A stretch of 64,000 nucleotides of DNA from Plantibacter flavus (GCF_900177615.1 NZ_FXAP01000001.1:1-64000); one strand, 5' to 3'. Positions 8,196 through 18,563 are shown, counted from the first letter of the stretch. Notes: a model not told the origin generated them from the sequence alone. A program made the numbers and translations.

Positions 8196-8858
8196 ATGAC
8201 CCACGGCGAGCACACCGCGGACGACGCGGTCGCAGCCGCGCAGGCCGAGTCCGATCAGGGCTCGGCCTCGCGGTCGTCCGTGGACCGCGAGCGGATCGCC
8301 GCGGCGGTCCTCGAGATCCTCGAGGCGATCGGCGAAGACCCCTCCCGCGACGGCCTCGCCGACACCCCGACGCGTGTCGCCGATGCGTACGCGGAGTTCT
8401 TCGGTGGCGTCGGTCAGGACGCCGGTGTGCACCTGGCCCGCCCCATCCCGATCGAGGAGGGCGCGACCAGCGACGTCGTGCTCGTCCGCGACATCGCCTT
8501 CCGTTCCGTCTGCGAGCACCATCTGCTCCCGTTCCTCGGCACGGCGCACATCGCCTACCTGCCCGACGAACTCGTCATCGGACTCGGTGCCCTGCCGAAG
8601 CTCGTCGACACACTCGCCTCGCGCCCGCAGGTCCAGGAGCGGCTGAGCGAGCAGATCGCCGACACCCTCGTCGAACGGCTCGCGCCTCGCGGCGTCCTCG
8701 TCGTGCTCCAGGCCGCGCACGGCTGCGTCTCGATGCGCGGTTCGCGCCAGCTGACGAGTACCACCGTCACCATCGCGAGCCGTGGAGCCCTGGCCGATCC
8801 GGCTGCACGGGCCGAGCTGATGGTCCTGATCGGCGCGTCCGCCGACCAGGCGGGGTGA
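8196..8858 (+). CDS. folE: GTP cyclohydrolase I
   Basis: A 220-residue enzyme for the first step of folate synthesis, GTP to 7,8-dihydroneopterin triphosphate. The zinc-binding CEHHLLPF (C106, H108, H109) and the later HGCVSMRG with its second cysteine are present, with the substrate segment IGLGALPKLVD between them. The roughly 30-residue N-terminal extension rich in Ala, Asp and Ser is not part of the fold. It begins 5 bp after ftsH and ends 4 bp before folP, so it is the first dedicated gene of a folE-folP-folB-folK operon. Confidence 0.97.
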   Translation: MTHGEHTADDAVAAAQAESDQGSASRSSVDRERIAAAVLEILEAIGEDPSRDGLADTPTRVADAYAEFFGGVGQDAGVHLARPIPIEEGATSDVVLVRDIAFRSVCEHHLLPFLGTAHIAYLPDELVIGLGALPKLVDTLASRPQVQERLSEQIADTLVERLAPRGVLVVLQAAHGCVSMRGSRQLTSTTVTIASRGALADPAARAELMVLIGASADQAG

Positions 8859-8862
8859 TCGC

Positions 8863-9666
8863 ATGTTCCAGATCATGGGCGTCGTCAACGTCACACCCGA
8901 CTCGTTCAGCGACGGCGGCCGGTACCTCGACGTCGACGACGCCGTCGCCCACGGGCTCGAGCTCATCGCGGCAGGCGCCACCATCATCGACGTCGGCGGC
9001 GAATCGACGCGGCCCGGTGCCGCCCGGGTCGACACCCGTGAGGAGCAGCACCGGGTCGCGCCCGTCATCGCGGCGCTGGCCGCTGCTGGTGCGCGAGTGA
9101 GCATCGACACGATGAGCGCGGAGACCGCCCGTGCCGCGGCCGACGCCGGTGCCTCGATCATCAACGACGTCTCCGGTGGCCTCGCCGACGATCGCATGCC
9201 GGGCGTGATGGCGGCGTCCGGTCTCGACTGCGTCATCAGCCATTGGCGCGGGCACTCGGCCGACATGGCGCGCCGCGCCACGTACACCGACGCGGCGGTC
9301 GACGTCGCTCGGGAACTCGACGACCGGGTGGCGACCCTTCGCGGTCAGGGCGTCGACCCCGGCCGGATCGTCGTCGATCCCGGCCTCGGGTTCTCGAAGC
9401 ACGCCGAGCACAACTGGCGCATCCTCGCGCGACTCGACCTGCTGCGCGAGCTCGGGTACCCGGTGCTGGTGGGCGCGTCCCGCAAGCGGTTCATCGGAGC
9501 GCTCCTCCCCGAGGACGCCCCGATGGAGGCGCGCGACCTGCCGAGCGCCGTGGTGACCGTGCTGGCCGCGCAGGCCGGAGCCTGGGGTGTGCGCGTCCAC
9601 GACGTCGCCGCCACCAGACTCGCTCTCGATACCCTCGATGCATGGCAAGGTGGAGCCGATGACTGA
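8863..9666 (+). CDS. folP: Dihydropteroate synthase
   Basis: A 267-residue TIM-barrel enzyme that condenses 6-hydroxymethyl-dihydropterin pyrophosphate with p-aminobenzoate; it is the sulfonamide target. Signature segments are VNVTPDSFSDGG near the N-terminus, IDVGGESTRPGA, IINDVSGG, DPGLGFSKH and VGASRKRFIG. It sits 4 bp after folE and its last 8 bp overlap folB, so translation is probably coupled. Confidence 0.97.
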   Translation: MFQIMGVVNVTPDSFSDGGRYLDVDDAVAHGLELIAAGATIIDVGGESTRPGAARVDTREEQHRVAPVIAALAAAGARVSIDTMSAETARAAADAGASIINDVSGGLADDRMPGVMAASGLDCVISHWRGHSADMARRATYTDAAVDVARELDDRVATLRGQGVDPGRIVVDPGLGFSKHAEHNWRILARLDLLRELGYPVLVGASRKRFIGALLPEDAPMEARDLPSAVVTVLAAQAGAWGVRVHDVAATRLALDTLDAWQGGADD

Positions 9667-10048
9667 TTCGATCACCCTCACGGGCCTGCGGGCGTTCGCG
9701 CACCACGGCGTCTTCGACTTCGAGCGCGAGGCCGGACAGGAGTTCGTCATCGACGTCACCGTGTCGCTGGACCTCCGCCCGGCCGCCGGCGGCGACGAGC
9801 TCGGCGCGACCATGCACTACGGCGAGCTCGCCGAGGCGGTCGTCGCGGCCGTGGAGCGCGACCCGGTCGACCTCATCGAGACCGTGGCCGAGCGCATCGC
9901 CGACGTGGTGCTCGCGAACGAACGCGCGGAAGCGGTCCGGGTCACCGTGCACAAGCCGAGCGCGCCGATCACCGTGCCCTTCGCCGACGTGGCGGTGACG
10001 ATCGAGCGCACCCAGGCCGACCGCACCCAGGCCGGGCGGGCCGTCTGA
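9659..10048 (+). CDS. folB: Dihydroneopterin aldolase
   Basis: A 129-residue protein that cleaves 7,8-dihydroneopterin to 6-hydroxymethyl-dihydropterin and glycolaldehyde. The diagnostic LTGLRAFAHHGVFDFEREAGQEFVIDV stretch holds the conserved catalytic and pterin-contact residues, and VHKPSAPI near the end holds the conserved Lys. ATG at 9659 lies inside the end of folP; the frame is open further upstream, but only this start gives the family N-terminus. Its stop overlaps the folK start. Confidence 0.95.
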   Translation: MTDSITLTGLRAFAHHGVFDFEREAGQEFVIDVTVSLDLRPAAGGDELGATMHYGELAEAVVAAVERDPVDLIETVAERIADVVLANERAEAVRVTVHKPSAPITVPFADVAVTIERTQADRTQAGRAV

Positions 10049-10608
10049 TGGTCTCGCGCACACCGATCCACGACCCAGTCCGTCGGCCCGGACCACCGAA
10101 GCCCCGTGCCGTCTGGGCCGTCGTGGCCATCGGGGCGAACCTGGGGGACCGCCGCGCGACGATCGCACAGGCGGTGGACGACCTCGCCGCCGTCGACGGA
10201 GTGCTCGAGGTGCGGCCGTCGCCGCTCGTCGCGAGCGCGGCCGTCAAGTTGTCCGGCGTCGACGAGTCGGCTCCGGCCTACCTCAACGGTGTCGCTGCCG
10301 TCCGCACCCGCCTCCAGCCGCACGCGCTCCTCGACGAACTCCAGCGGATCGAACTCGCGCACGGCCGCGTCCGCGAGGAGCGCTGGGGCGACCGGACGCT
10401 CGATCTCGACCTCATCGCCTACGACGACGAGACGATCGACGACGAACGCCTGACGGTCCCGCACCCGCGAGCCGCCGAGCGCGGGTTCGTCGTCGTGCCC
10501 TGGCTGCTCCTCGACCCCGACGCGACCCTGCCCGGCGTCGGCCGCCTCGACACCCTCGCGGCCGCCAAGGACGGCTCCGTGGTCCCTGACGACGGCGTGC
10601 ACCCGTGA
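10048..10608 (+). CDS. folK: 6-hydroxymethyl-7,8-dihydropterin pyrophosphokinase
   Basis: A 186-residue HPPK that transfers pyrophosphate from ATP to the pterin, feeding FolP. It carries AIGANLGDRRATI near the N-terminus, the paired pterin/Mg motif WGDRTLDLDLIAYDDETI and VPHPRAAERGFVVVPWLLLDP. Start and stop overlap folB and the DUF3180 gene respectively (TGATG-type junctions), placing it in the middle of the coupled operon. The first 25 residues are a Pro/Arg-rich extension not needed for the fold. Confidence 0.95.
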   Translation: MVSRTPIHDPVRRPGPPKPRAVWAVVAIGANLGDRRATIAQAVDDLAAVDGVLEVRPSPLVASAAVKLSGVDESAPAYLNGVAAVRTRLQPHALLDELQRIELAHGRVREERWGDRTLDLDLIAYDDETIDDERLTVPHPRAAERGFVVVPWLLLDPDATLPGVGRLDTLAAAKDGSVVPDDGVHP

Positions 10609-11084
10609 CCCGCACCACCGCGACACCGCTCATCGTCCTCGCCGGGGTGGGCGTCGTCTTCGGCTTCCTCGTCGAAGTCGCGATGGTGTCCGGCGGACGT
10701 GCGTCGATCATCCCGCCCGTCACCCTCGCGGTCTCGCTCGTGGCGGTCGCGATCATCCTCATCGCCCTGTCCTGGCCCATCCGCCGCAGCACGACCGGTC
10801 GCGCCACCCGTCGGATCGACCCGTTCCGCGCCATGCGGGTCGCCGCGCTCGCGAAGGCCTCGAGCCATGCGGGCTCCCTGGTGGCTGGGGCGACCGTCGG
10901 GATCCTGCTCTTCGTCCTGACCCGTCCGATCCTGCCCGCGCTAGGCTCGTTGTGGCTGGTGATCGCGTCCATCGTGGGATCCGTCGCACTCGTCGTCGCC
11001 GCCTTGGTGGCCGAGTGGTTCTGCACCGTTCCGAAGGATGATGATGACGACGCCGCACCCGGGGGAGCCCCGTCCCACACCTGA
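10605..11084 (+). CDS. DUF3180 family membrane protein
   Basis: A 159-residue integral membrane protein with four predicted helices (about residues 7-25, 32-52, 82-104 and 112-135) and an acidic cytosolic tail ending DDDDDAAPGGAPSHT. In actinobacteria this family almost always follows folK; its function is unknown. The GTG start overlaps the folK stop, and the end overlaps the next PH-domain gene by about 40 bp. Confidence 0.88.
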   Translation: MTRTTATPLIVLAGVGVVFGFLVEVAMVSGGRASIIPPVTLAVSLVAVAIILIALSWPIRRSTTGRATRRIDPFRAMRVAALAKASSHAGSLVAGATVGILLFVLTRPILPALGSLWLVIASIVGSVALVVAALVAEWFCTVPKDDDDDAAPGGAPSHT

Positions 11085-11655
11085 TCAGCCCGCCGAACGG
11101 CCGCTGATCGAGACGCCGCTGGAGGAGCTGTCGTCGCCGGAGACGGTCCAGGCCGGCCCTGCGGAGCAGAGCGGTAAGCGGCTCGAACTGCCTGATGCCG
11201 AGTGGCGCCGCGTGAGTCGCAAGCTCATCGCCGTCGAGTTCATCTCCGAGGGCGCCGGCCTCGTGCTCGTCACGGCGGCCGTGGTCTTCGTCGCGCTCGT
11301 CTGGGACTGGACCTGGATCTGGTGGCCGTTCGCCGCCTTCGCCGTGATCTCCCTGATCGCAGCGGCGTTCATCCCGCGCCGCATCCGCGCCATCGGCTAC
11401 CAGTTGCGCGCGGACGACCTGCTCTTCCGCCGCGGGATCATGTGGCAGCGCTTCGTCGCCGTGCCCTATGGGCGCATGCAGCTCGTCGACATCAACCGCG
11501 GGCCCCTGTCGCGGGCGTTCGGCCTCGCCGACCTCAAGTTCGTGACCGCGTCCGCCTCGACCGGTGTGGTGATCAACGGATTGCCGGAGGCCGAGGCCGA
11601 AGGGCTGCGCGACCATCTGGTCGCCGTGGCGGAGAGCCGGCGGACCGGGCTGTGA
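11044..11655 (+). CDS. Bacterial PH-domain (bPH2/DUF304) membrane protein, short partner
   Basis: About 203 residues: an acidic, Pro-rich N-terminus, two hydrophobic helices around residues 65-110, then one bPH2 domain from roughly 110 with the characteristic LRADDLLFRRGIMWQRFVAVPYGRMQLVDINRGPLSRAFGLADL. This pattern matches YdbS-type proteins, which pair with a longer YdbT-type partner. Three ATG codons lie in frame at 11038, 11041 and 11044; AAGG at 11034-11037 best fits the third. The gene overlaps DUF3180 and its stop overlaps the next gene. Role unknown; in Bacillus the YdbST pair is linked to resistance to antimicrobial compounds (established for that family, inferred here). Confidence 0.82.
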   Translation: MTTPHPGEPRPTPDQPAERPLIETPLEELSSPETVQAGPAEQSGKRLELPDAEWRRVSRKLIAVEFISEGAGLVLVTAAVVFVALVWDWTWIWWPFAAFAVISLIAAAFIPRRIRAIGYQLRADDLLFRRGIMWQRFVAVPYGRMQLVDINRGPLSRAFGLADLKFVTASASTGVVINGLPEAEAEGLRDHLVAVAESRRTGL

Positions 11656-13472
11656 GCGAGCACCAGGCGGCAGGACCGCCGGAGCGGTTCGAGGCTCCGG
11701 CCGCGGGGCCTCGGGTGAAGCCGACGGCCGAGGCGATCGTCCCACGGGTGGCCGGGCAGAGCCTCGTCGACGGTCAGTGGCACCGGTTGCACCCGGCGAC
11801 GCCGTTGCTGCGTGGTGGGATCGCGTTCGTCGCGATCCTCGGCATCGTGATCGCCAACCTCCGCGAGCGTCTCATCGAGTTCTTCATCCCCGCTCCTGGG
11901 ATGGAGCAGCCGACCGACCCGATCGACTACATCCTCAACCACGGCTTCGTCGGGTGGGTGCTGCTCGCGATCGCCGTCGGGCTCATCGTGGTGATCGCCG
12001 TGTTCTGGCTGTCCTGGCGCATGCACACCTTCCGCGTCACCGACGAGGCCGTGGAGGTGCGCAGCGGCATCCTGTTCCGCACCAACCGCAAGGCCAAGCT
12101 CGACCGCATCCAGGGCGTCTCCATCGAGAAGCCGCTCCTCGCCAGGCTCATCGGGGCCTCGCGCATCAACGTGAGCGTCGCTGGGCAGGACGCGAACGTC
12201 AAACTCGAGTACCTGTACGGCGCCGACGCCGACGGCCTCCGCCGGGACGTGCTCACGCTCGCGAGCGGTGCGAAGCTCGCGGAACGCGGGCAGGCCGCCG
12301 CGGCCGGCGAACCGGCAGACCTGACCCAGCCGTCGCAATCGTCGCCCGACGCTACCGGCGGGGTGTCCCGGTTCGTGACCGAGCGCGTCGACGACTTCAT
12401 CTCGCCCGAACTCGACCCGGAGGAGGCGGTGCCGGACTCCGTGGTGCGGTTGACCCTCGGCCGGCTCATCGGGTCGACCCTGCTCAGCCCGTTCACCGTG
12501 ATCGTCCTCATCTCGGTCGTGGTCGGCGTCGTGCTCCTCGTCAACGGTCTGGACTGGGCGTGGTTCTGGTTGGTCCCGATGGTGCTGAGTCTCGGCGCCT
12601 TCGTCTGGTCGGGCGTGACGAAGTCGCTGCGCTACAGCATCGCGGCGACGCCCTCGGGCGTGCGCATCGGCTTCGGGCTGTTCTCGACGACGAACGACAC
12701 CGTCCCGCCCGGCCGCATCCATGCGATCGAAGTGTCGCAGCCCATCATCTGGCGGCCGTTCGGCTGGTGGCGGGTGCGGATCAACAAGGCCGGCCTGTCA
12801 CTGGAGCAGGCTGCCCGCGGTGCGACGAGCAACACGGTGTTGCCGGTCGGGTCGCTCGTGGACGCCGCCCAGGTCGTGGAGCTGATGCTCGCAGGCCGGA
12901 TCGACGGCAGCGCCTGGGCGCCCCTGCAGTCGGCCCTCGCCACGCGCGACGGCGTCGGTTTCGTGGGCTCGCCCCGCCGCTCGCGATGGATCAACTGGTT
13001 CTCCTGGCGTCGGACCGGCTACGCGCTGCGCGACGGGATGCTGCTGTTCCGACAGGGCGTGGTCTGGCGCAAACTCCACATCCTCCCGCTCGCGCGACTG
13101 CAGAGCATCCGGATCGACCAGGGCCCGCTGCTGCGCGCGCTCGACCTCGCCTCGGCGACCGCGCACACGGTCCCCGGCCCGGTGATCGCCAAGCTCCCGG
13201 CGCTGGCCCGCGACGAGGCGGTGCGGATGTTCGACGCGGCTTCGGCGGCGATCGTGGTCGCGCAGTCGACCGACCGCAGTCACCGGTGGGCGAGCTTCGA
13301 CCCCGAGCACCAGCCGTCCGAGGCGCAGGCGACAGTCCCCTACCTCGATGAGCCGGTGGCGCCGTCGGGCACCGAGCCGACGACGCAGCCGGACGCCGCG
13401 CCGTCGCGGGAGCAGAGGCCGGCGTCGTCCGTGCCGCTCCCGACGACCGACCACGACCGGAGGACCATGTGA
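11652..13472 (+). CDS. Bacterial PH-domain (bPH2/DUF304) membrane protein, long partner with three PH domains
   Basis: A 606-residue YdbT-like protein. Hydrophobic pairs flank three bPH2 domains: around residues 125-190 (RMHTFRVTDEAVEVRSGILF), 310-390 (ATPSGVRIGFGLFSTTNDTV) and 455-520 (GYALRDGMLLFRQGVVWRKL). The C-terminal 70 residues are Pro/Thr/Ser-rich and probably disordered. GTG at 11652 overlaps the stop of the shorter PH protein, as is typical for this two-gene unit. The much longer open frame upstream is a shadow of the preceding gene. Confidence 0.82.
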   Translation: MSEHQAAGPPERFEAPAAGPRVKPTAEAIVPRVAGQSLVDGQWHRLHPATPLLRGGIAFVAILGIVIANLRERLIEFFIPAPGMEQPTDPIDYILNHGFVGWVLLAIAVGLIVVIAVFWLSWRMHTFRVTDEAVEVRSGILFRTNRKAKLDRIQGVSIEKPLLARLIGASRINVSVAGQDANVKLEYLYGADADGLRRDVLTLASGAKLAERGQAAAAGEPADLTQPSQSSPDATGGVSRFVTERVDDFISPELDPEEAVPDSVVRLTLGRLIGSTLLSPFTVIVLISVVVGVVLLVNGLDWAWFWLVPMVLSLGAFVWSGVTKSLRYSIAATPSGVRIGFGLFSTTNDTVPPGRIHAIEVSQPIIWRPFGWWRVRINKAGLSLEQAARGATSNTVLPVGSLVDAAQVVELMLAGRIDGSAWAPLQSALATRDGVGFVGSPRRSRWINWFSWRRTGYALRDGMLLFRQGVVWRKLHILPLARLQSIRIDQGPLLRALDLASATAHTVPGPVIAKLPALARDEAVRMFDAASAAIVVAQSTDRSHRWASFDPEHQPSEAQATVPYLDEPVAPSGTEPTTQPDAAPSREQRPASSVPLPTTDHDRRTM

Positions 13473-14182
13473 GCGCGGAACGACGGAGCGCCAGGCTCGG
13501 CGTCGGGATCATCGGGAGTGGTCGCGTCGGCCCGGTCATCGGAGCGGCGCTCGGAGGAGCAGGGCACGCGATCGTCGGCATCACCGCGGTGTCGGAGGAG
13601 AGCCTCGAACGGGCGAACGCCCTGTTGCCGGATGTGCCGGTGCTCGATCCGACCGAGGTGGTCGAGCGGAGCGAGCTCGTCGTCATCGCCGTCCCCGATG
13701 GGGAACTGGCTTCGCTCGTCGAGGGACTGGCCGCCGTCGGTGCGTGGCAGCCGGGTCAGCTCGTCGCCCACACCTCGGCCCGCTTCGGGACAGCGGTGCT
13801 CGCTCCGGCCGCGCGCGCCGGTGCCATCCCGCTGGCGATCCACCCGGCCATGGTGTTCACCGGGACGAGCCTCGACCTCGCGCGTCTGCACGAGACGTCG
13901 TTCGCCGTGACCGCACCGGCCCCGGTCCAACCGATCGGCCAGGCGCTCGTGGTCGAGATGGGCGCGGAGCCCGTCATCATCGCCGAGACAGATCGTGCGG
14001 CCTACGCCGAAGCGGTGGAGACGGCCGCGAGCTTCTCGCGCGCGGTCGTGCAGCAGGCGACCGGACTGCTCCAGGACATCGGCGTGGAGAACGCCGGCGG
14101 CTTCCTGTCCTCGCTCGTGCGGTCGTCCGTCGACGAGGCCCTGCGCGGGGCGACCACGCCCGACGTCGACGAGCTGCTCTAG
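13469..14182 (+). CDS. DUF2520/Rossmann-like domain protein
   Basis: A 237-residue protein with an N-terminal dinucleotide-binding fold (VGIIGSGRVGPVIGAAL) and a helical DUF2520 C-terminal half, architecturally like ProC or ketopantoate reductase. HTSARFGTAVL and AIHPAMVFTG are typical of the family. In many actinobacteria this gene directly precedes panC and is suspected to act in pantothenate synthesis, but panC is not at this locus. GTG at 13469 overlaps the stop of the PH-domain gene. It ends at a hairpin terminator shared with doxX. Confidence 0.85.
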   Translation: MSAERRSARLGVGIIGSGRVGPVIGAALGGAGHAIVGITAVSEESLERANALLPDVPVLDPTEVVERSELVVIAVPDGELASLVEGLAAVGAWQPGQLVAHTSARFGTAVLAPAARAGAIPLAIHPAMVFTGTSLDLARLHETSFAVTAPAPVQPIGQALVVEMGAEPVIIAETDRAAYAEAVETAASFSRAVVQQATGLLQDIGVENAGGFLSSLVRSSVDEALRGATTPDVDELL

Positions 14183-14190
14183 CCGGGTGG

Positions 14191-14239
14191 ACGGACCGCC
14201 GCCCGCCCACCCGAGTCCGGGCAGGCGGGCGGGTCCGTG
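14191..14239. terminator. Bidirectional hairpin between the DUF2520 gene and the DoxX gene
   Basis: Near-perfect GC-rich inverted repeat: acggacc...gcccgcc pairs with ggcgggc...ggtccgt around a 16-nt loop, with a small bulge. It lies between two convergent genes. Confidence 0.65.
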
Positions 14240-14253
14240 TCAGTGGGTCCGTG

Positions 14254-14751
14254 TCAGCGGCTGCGGCGGCGACGGATCAGCGCGTCGACGGCGAGTCGAC
14301 CCGGGCCGGCGAGGGTGAGTGCGAGCGATGCGAGTGCGAGCAGCATGACGTACTCGAAGCCTCCGTCGGCGGCGTAGAACCCTGCCGGCAGGTGCACGAG
14401 CACCATCGCGACAGCCATGGTCACCGCGAGCAGGGCGCCCACGATGCGCGTGCCGAGGCCGACGATGAGCAGCAGGCCACCGACCACCTCGAGACCGGCG
14501 ACGACGACCGCCGCGACCTCGGGAGCAGGGATGCCCATGCCGCCGAACCCGGACGCGACGCCCGGAATGGAGTCGACGAGGAACTTCTGGAGGCCGTGGG
14601 CGATGAAGACCACGCCGAGGGCCAGGCGCAGGAGGAGGAGACCGGCGTCGATCCCCGCCTGTCCGCGCGGAGCGGAGGGAGAGGCCGGGACCGGTGGGAT
14701 GGTGGTGGCCTCGTGGTGGTCGGTGTGCTGGTGGTCGGAGAGCGTCGTCAT
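14254..14751 (-). CDS. DoxX family membrane protein
   Basis: A 165-residue protein with a His-rich N-terminus (DHQHTDHHEAT), then four predicted membrane helices. The hallmark DoxX segments are LLLLRLALGVVFIAHGLQKF and AGLEVVGGLLLIVGLGTRI. DoxX proteins are small membrane proteins linked in some species to redox or sulfur stress; the role here is not known. ATG at 14751 has GAAAGG 9 nt upstream; a longer open frame upstream overlaps lysS and is not supported. It is divergent from lysS with about 217 bp between the starts. Confidence 0.85.
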   Translation of the reverse strand: MTTLSDHQHTDHHEATTIPPVPASPSAPRGQAGIDAGLLLLRLALGVVFIAHGLQKFLVDSIPGVASGFGGMGIPAPEVAAVVVAGLEVVGGLLLIVGLGTRIVGALLAVTMAVAMVLVHLPAGFYAADGGFEYVMLLALASLALTLAGPGRLAVDALIRRRRSR

Positions 14752-14968
14752 GACGAGCCTTTCGAGTTCGTTTCCGGCGTCGGTGCCCCCGATCGGGACT
14801 CCTGTCCTTCGAGCCAAGCACGGCCCGGGTACCCGGCGATGTCCTCCGAATGGTTGTTCGCAGACCCTTGTCAGGCCGTCGATAGCCGGTTCATAGGAAC
14901 CCGGCCGTGCGCGCGGCCCGCACGGTCCCCGGTAAACTCCAGTGACCGCACGAGGAGAACCCCACCGC

Positions 14969-16489
<1,521 letters not shown>

Positions 16490-16530
16490 CGGCCACCCGG
16501 CAGCACGACCACCGACAGTCAGGCGCGACG

Positions 16531-16677
16531 ATGAGCATGATGGACCCCGGCGACCACCAGGACCCGAAGAAGCAGGGGCCGACGACGGCGCGCATCACGA
16601 TCTGGATCGTGGTCGGCGGGATCGGCCTGTACCTCGTCGTCAGCGGTCTGTGGGGCGCGCTCGCCGGAGGGTCCTGA
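16531..16677 (+). CDS. Small single-pass membrane protein (48 aa)
   Basis: Begins MSMMDPGDHQDPKKQGPTTA and continues with one hydrophobic helix (ITIWIVVGGIGLYLVVSGLWGAL) before stopping at 16677. It has a charged cytosolic head, one transmembrane segment and almost no tail. The start lies 41 bp after lysS on the same strand; no strong Shine-Dalgarno site is evident. A two-domain layout this clean in a short open frame suggests a real gene, but the function is unknown. Confidence 0.6.
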   Translation: MSMMDPGDHQDPKKQGPTTARITIWIVVGGIGLYLVVSGLWGALAGGS

Positions 16678-16691
16678 CCCCGTCGTCCCTG

Positions 16692-16753
16692 CGCTTCGAC
16701 AGGCTCAGGAACCGCACAGGCACTTCGTTCCGGTCCCTGCGCCTGTCGAAGGG
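16692..16753. repeat. Inverted pair of the cttcgacaggctcag element
   Basis: A forward copy (cttcgacaggctcagg, from 16694) faces an inverted copy (ccctgcgcctgtcgaaggg, to 16753) across a 16-bp spacer, so the RNA would fold into a long hairpin. It lies between two small membrane-protein genes on the same strand and may act as an attenuator or terminator for lysS transcription. Confidence 0.75.
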
Positions 16754-16756
16754 CGG

Positions 16757-16762
16757 TACGAT
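16757..16762 (+). promoter_or_regulatory. -10 element TACGAT, predicted leaderless start at 16769
   Basis: TACGAT ends exactly 6 nt before the GTG at 16769 and directly abuts the repeat hairpin. No Shine-Dalgarno site is present. Confidence 0.5.
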
Positions 16763-16768
16763 TGACGG

Positions 16769-16966
16769 GTGATCGAAGACTACTGGCTCAACGCGCTCTG
16801 GTCGCTGCTGCCCACCGTGGTCGTCGGCATCATCTTCTGGGTCGTCATGCGCGCCATCCTGCGGTCCGACCGCAACGAGCGCAAGGCGTACGCGCAGGTC
16901 GAAGCGGAGCAGCGCGCGAAGCTCGGTCTCCCGCCGGTGGATCCCACCGGTCCTCGCGAGGTCTGA
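16769..16966 (+). CDS. Small membrane protein upstream of cardiolipin synthase (65 aa)
   Basis: Starts MIEDYWLNALWSLLPTVVVG, with one long hydrophobic helix (residues 8-30) followed by a basic, Glu-rich amphipathic tail ending LGLPPVDPTGPREV. Small proteins of this layout next to cls are common in Microbacteriaceae; their function is unknown. The GTG start is placed by the TACGAT hexamer 6 nt upstream. cls follows 78 bp later. Confidence 0.75.
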   Translation: MIEDYWLNALWSLLPTVVVGIIFWVVMRAILRSDRNERKAYAQVEAEQRAKLGLPPVDPTGPREV

Positions 16967-17044
16967 CCCGTCCACATCCCGTCGCGGTGTCTCCGCCCCG
17001 CTGTCCGAAGCGGTCAGTAGGCTGGAGCCTCGGCACCTGAGCGG

Positions 17045-18514
17045 ATGGGCGACATGACGATCGAGTTCTCCTGGAACTGGCTGGGCATCACGGCCCTCGT
17101 CCTGGACTTCATCATCCGTGTCATCGCGGTGATCGTGGTCCCGCGCAACCGGCGCCCCACCGCGGGGATGGCCTGGCTCCTCGCGATCTTCCTCATCCCG
17201 TACGTCGGCGTCCTCGCGTTCCTCCTCATCGGCAACCCGAAACTCCCTCGGGTACGGCGGAGGAAGCAGTACGACATCAACGTCTACATCCGCCAGACCA
17301 CTCGCGACCTCGTCAAGGCGAACCTGACGTCGAACGCGCCCGCCTGGTTCCGGTCGGTCGTGACCCTCAACCGCAACCTCGGGTCGATGCCACTGCAGGG
17401 TGGGAACATCGCGAGTCTCATCGGCGACTACGAGGCTTCGATCCACGCCATGGCCGACGAGGTCGATCGCGCCGAGCAGTTCGTGCACGTCGAGTTCTAC
17501 ATCCTCACCTGTGACCGCACCACGAAGCCGTTCTTCGACGCGCTCGAGCGTGCCGTGGACCGCGGCGTCACGGTCCGGGTCCTGCTCGACCACTTCGCGA
17601 GCTGGCGGACCCCCGACTACAAGCACACATTGCAGCGCCTCACCTCGATGGGGGCCCAGTGGGCGCTCATGCTGCCGCTCCAACCGTTCAAGGGCAAGTT
17701 CCAGCGTCCCGACCTCCGGAACCACCGCAAGATGGTGATCGTCGACGGCGCGGTCGCGTTCATGGGCTCGCAGAACATGATCGACCGGAGCTACAACAAG
17801 CCGGGCAACATCAAGCGGGGTCTCCAGTGGCAGGAGCTCATGACGCGGGTGGAGGGCCCCGGGGTCGCTGGGATCAACACGATCTTCCTGAGCGACTGGT
17901 ACAGCGAGACGGGCGACGTGCTCTCCCACGAGGTCGGCCTGCTCGAGGCCCGACCGGTGGGAGACCTCGAACTGCAGGTCGTGCCGAGCGGGCCTGGGTT
18001 CGACGGCGACAACAACCTCAAGCTCTTCCTCACGCTCATCTACGCGGCGCAGCGGCGCATCGTCATCACGAGTCCGTACTTCGTGCCCGACGAGTCGCTG
18101 CTCGCGGCGGTCACGACCGCGGTCCAGCGTGGTGTGCCGGTCGACCTGTTCGTCTCGGAGATCGGTGACCAGGCGATGGTCTGGCACGCGCAGCGCTCCT
18201 ATTACGAGGCGCTGCTGCGAGCGGGCGTCCGGATCTTCCAGTACCCGGCGCCGTACATCCTCCACGCGAAGCACTTCACGATCGACGACGACGTGGCCGT
18301 GATCGGGTCCAGCAACATGGACATGCGTTCCTTCGGTCTCAACCTGGAGGTGTCGCTCATGGTCCGTGGGCGCGAGTTCGTCCAGGAGATGCGCGGCGTC
18401 GAGGACGGGTACCGCGAGATCAGCAAGGAACTGACGCTCGCGGAGTGGCTGAAGCAGCCGTTGCGGTCGACCGTGCTCGACAACCTCGCCCGGCTAACGT
18501 CCGCATTGCAATGA
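17045..18514 (+). CDS. cls: Cardiolipin synthase (phospholipase D type)
   Basis: A 489-residue membrane enzyme that makes cardiolipin from phosphatidylglycerol. Two N-terminal membrane helices (about residues 10-35 and 42-65) are followed by two PLD domains. The HKD motifs are HRKMVIVD starting at H227 and HAKHFTID starting at H407, each followed by the usual GSxN (MGSQN, IGSSNMDMRS), so both active-site halves look intact. The start could be ATG 17045 or 17054. It ends the lysS-cls group. Confidence 0.93.
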   Translation: MGDMTIEFSWNWLGITALVLDFIIRVIAVIVVPRNRRPTAGMAWLLAIFLIPYVGVLAFLLIGNPKLPRVRRRKQYDINVYIRQTTRDLVKANLTSNAPAWFRSVVTLNRNLGSMPLQGGNIASLIGDYEASIHAMADEVDRAEQFVHVEFYILTCDRTTKPFFDALERAVDRGVTVRVLLDHFASWRTPDYKHTLQRLTSMGAQWALMLPLQPFKGKFQRPDLRNHRKMVIVDGAVAFMGSQNMIDRSYNKPGNIKRGLQWQELMTRVEGPGVAGINTIFLSDWYSETGDVLSHEVGLLEARPVGDLELQVVPSGPGFDGDNNLKLFLTLIYAAQRRIVITSPYFVPDESLLAAVTTAVQRGVPVDLFVSEIGDQAMVWHAQRSYYEALLRAGVRIFQYPAPYILHAKHFTIDDDVAVIGSSNMDMRSFGLNLEVSLMVRGREFVQEMRGVEDGYREISKELTLAEWLKQPLRSTVLDNLARLTSALQ

Positions 18515-18563
18515 GGGTCCTCCGTCGCCGCGTCGGAGCCTGAACGAGCGACAGCTGTCCTTC

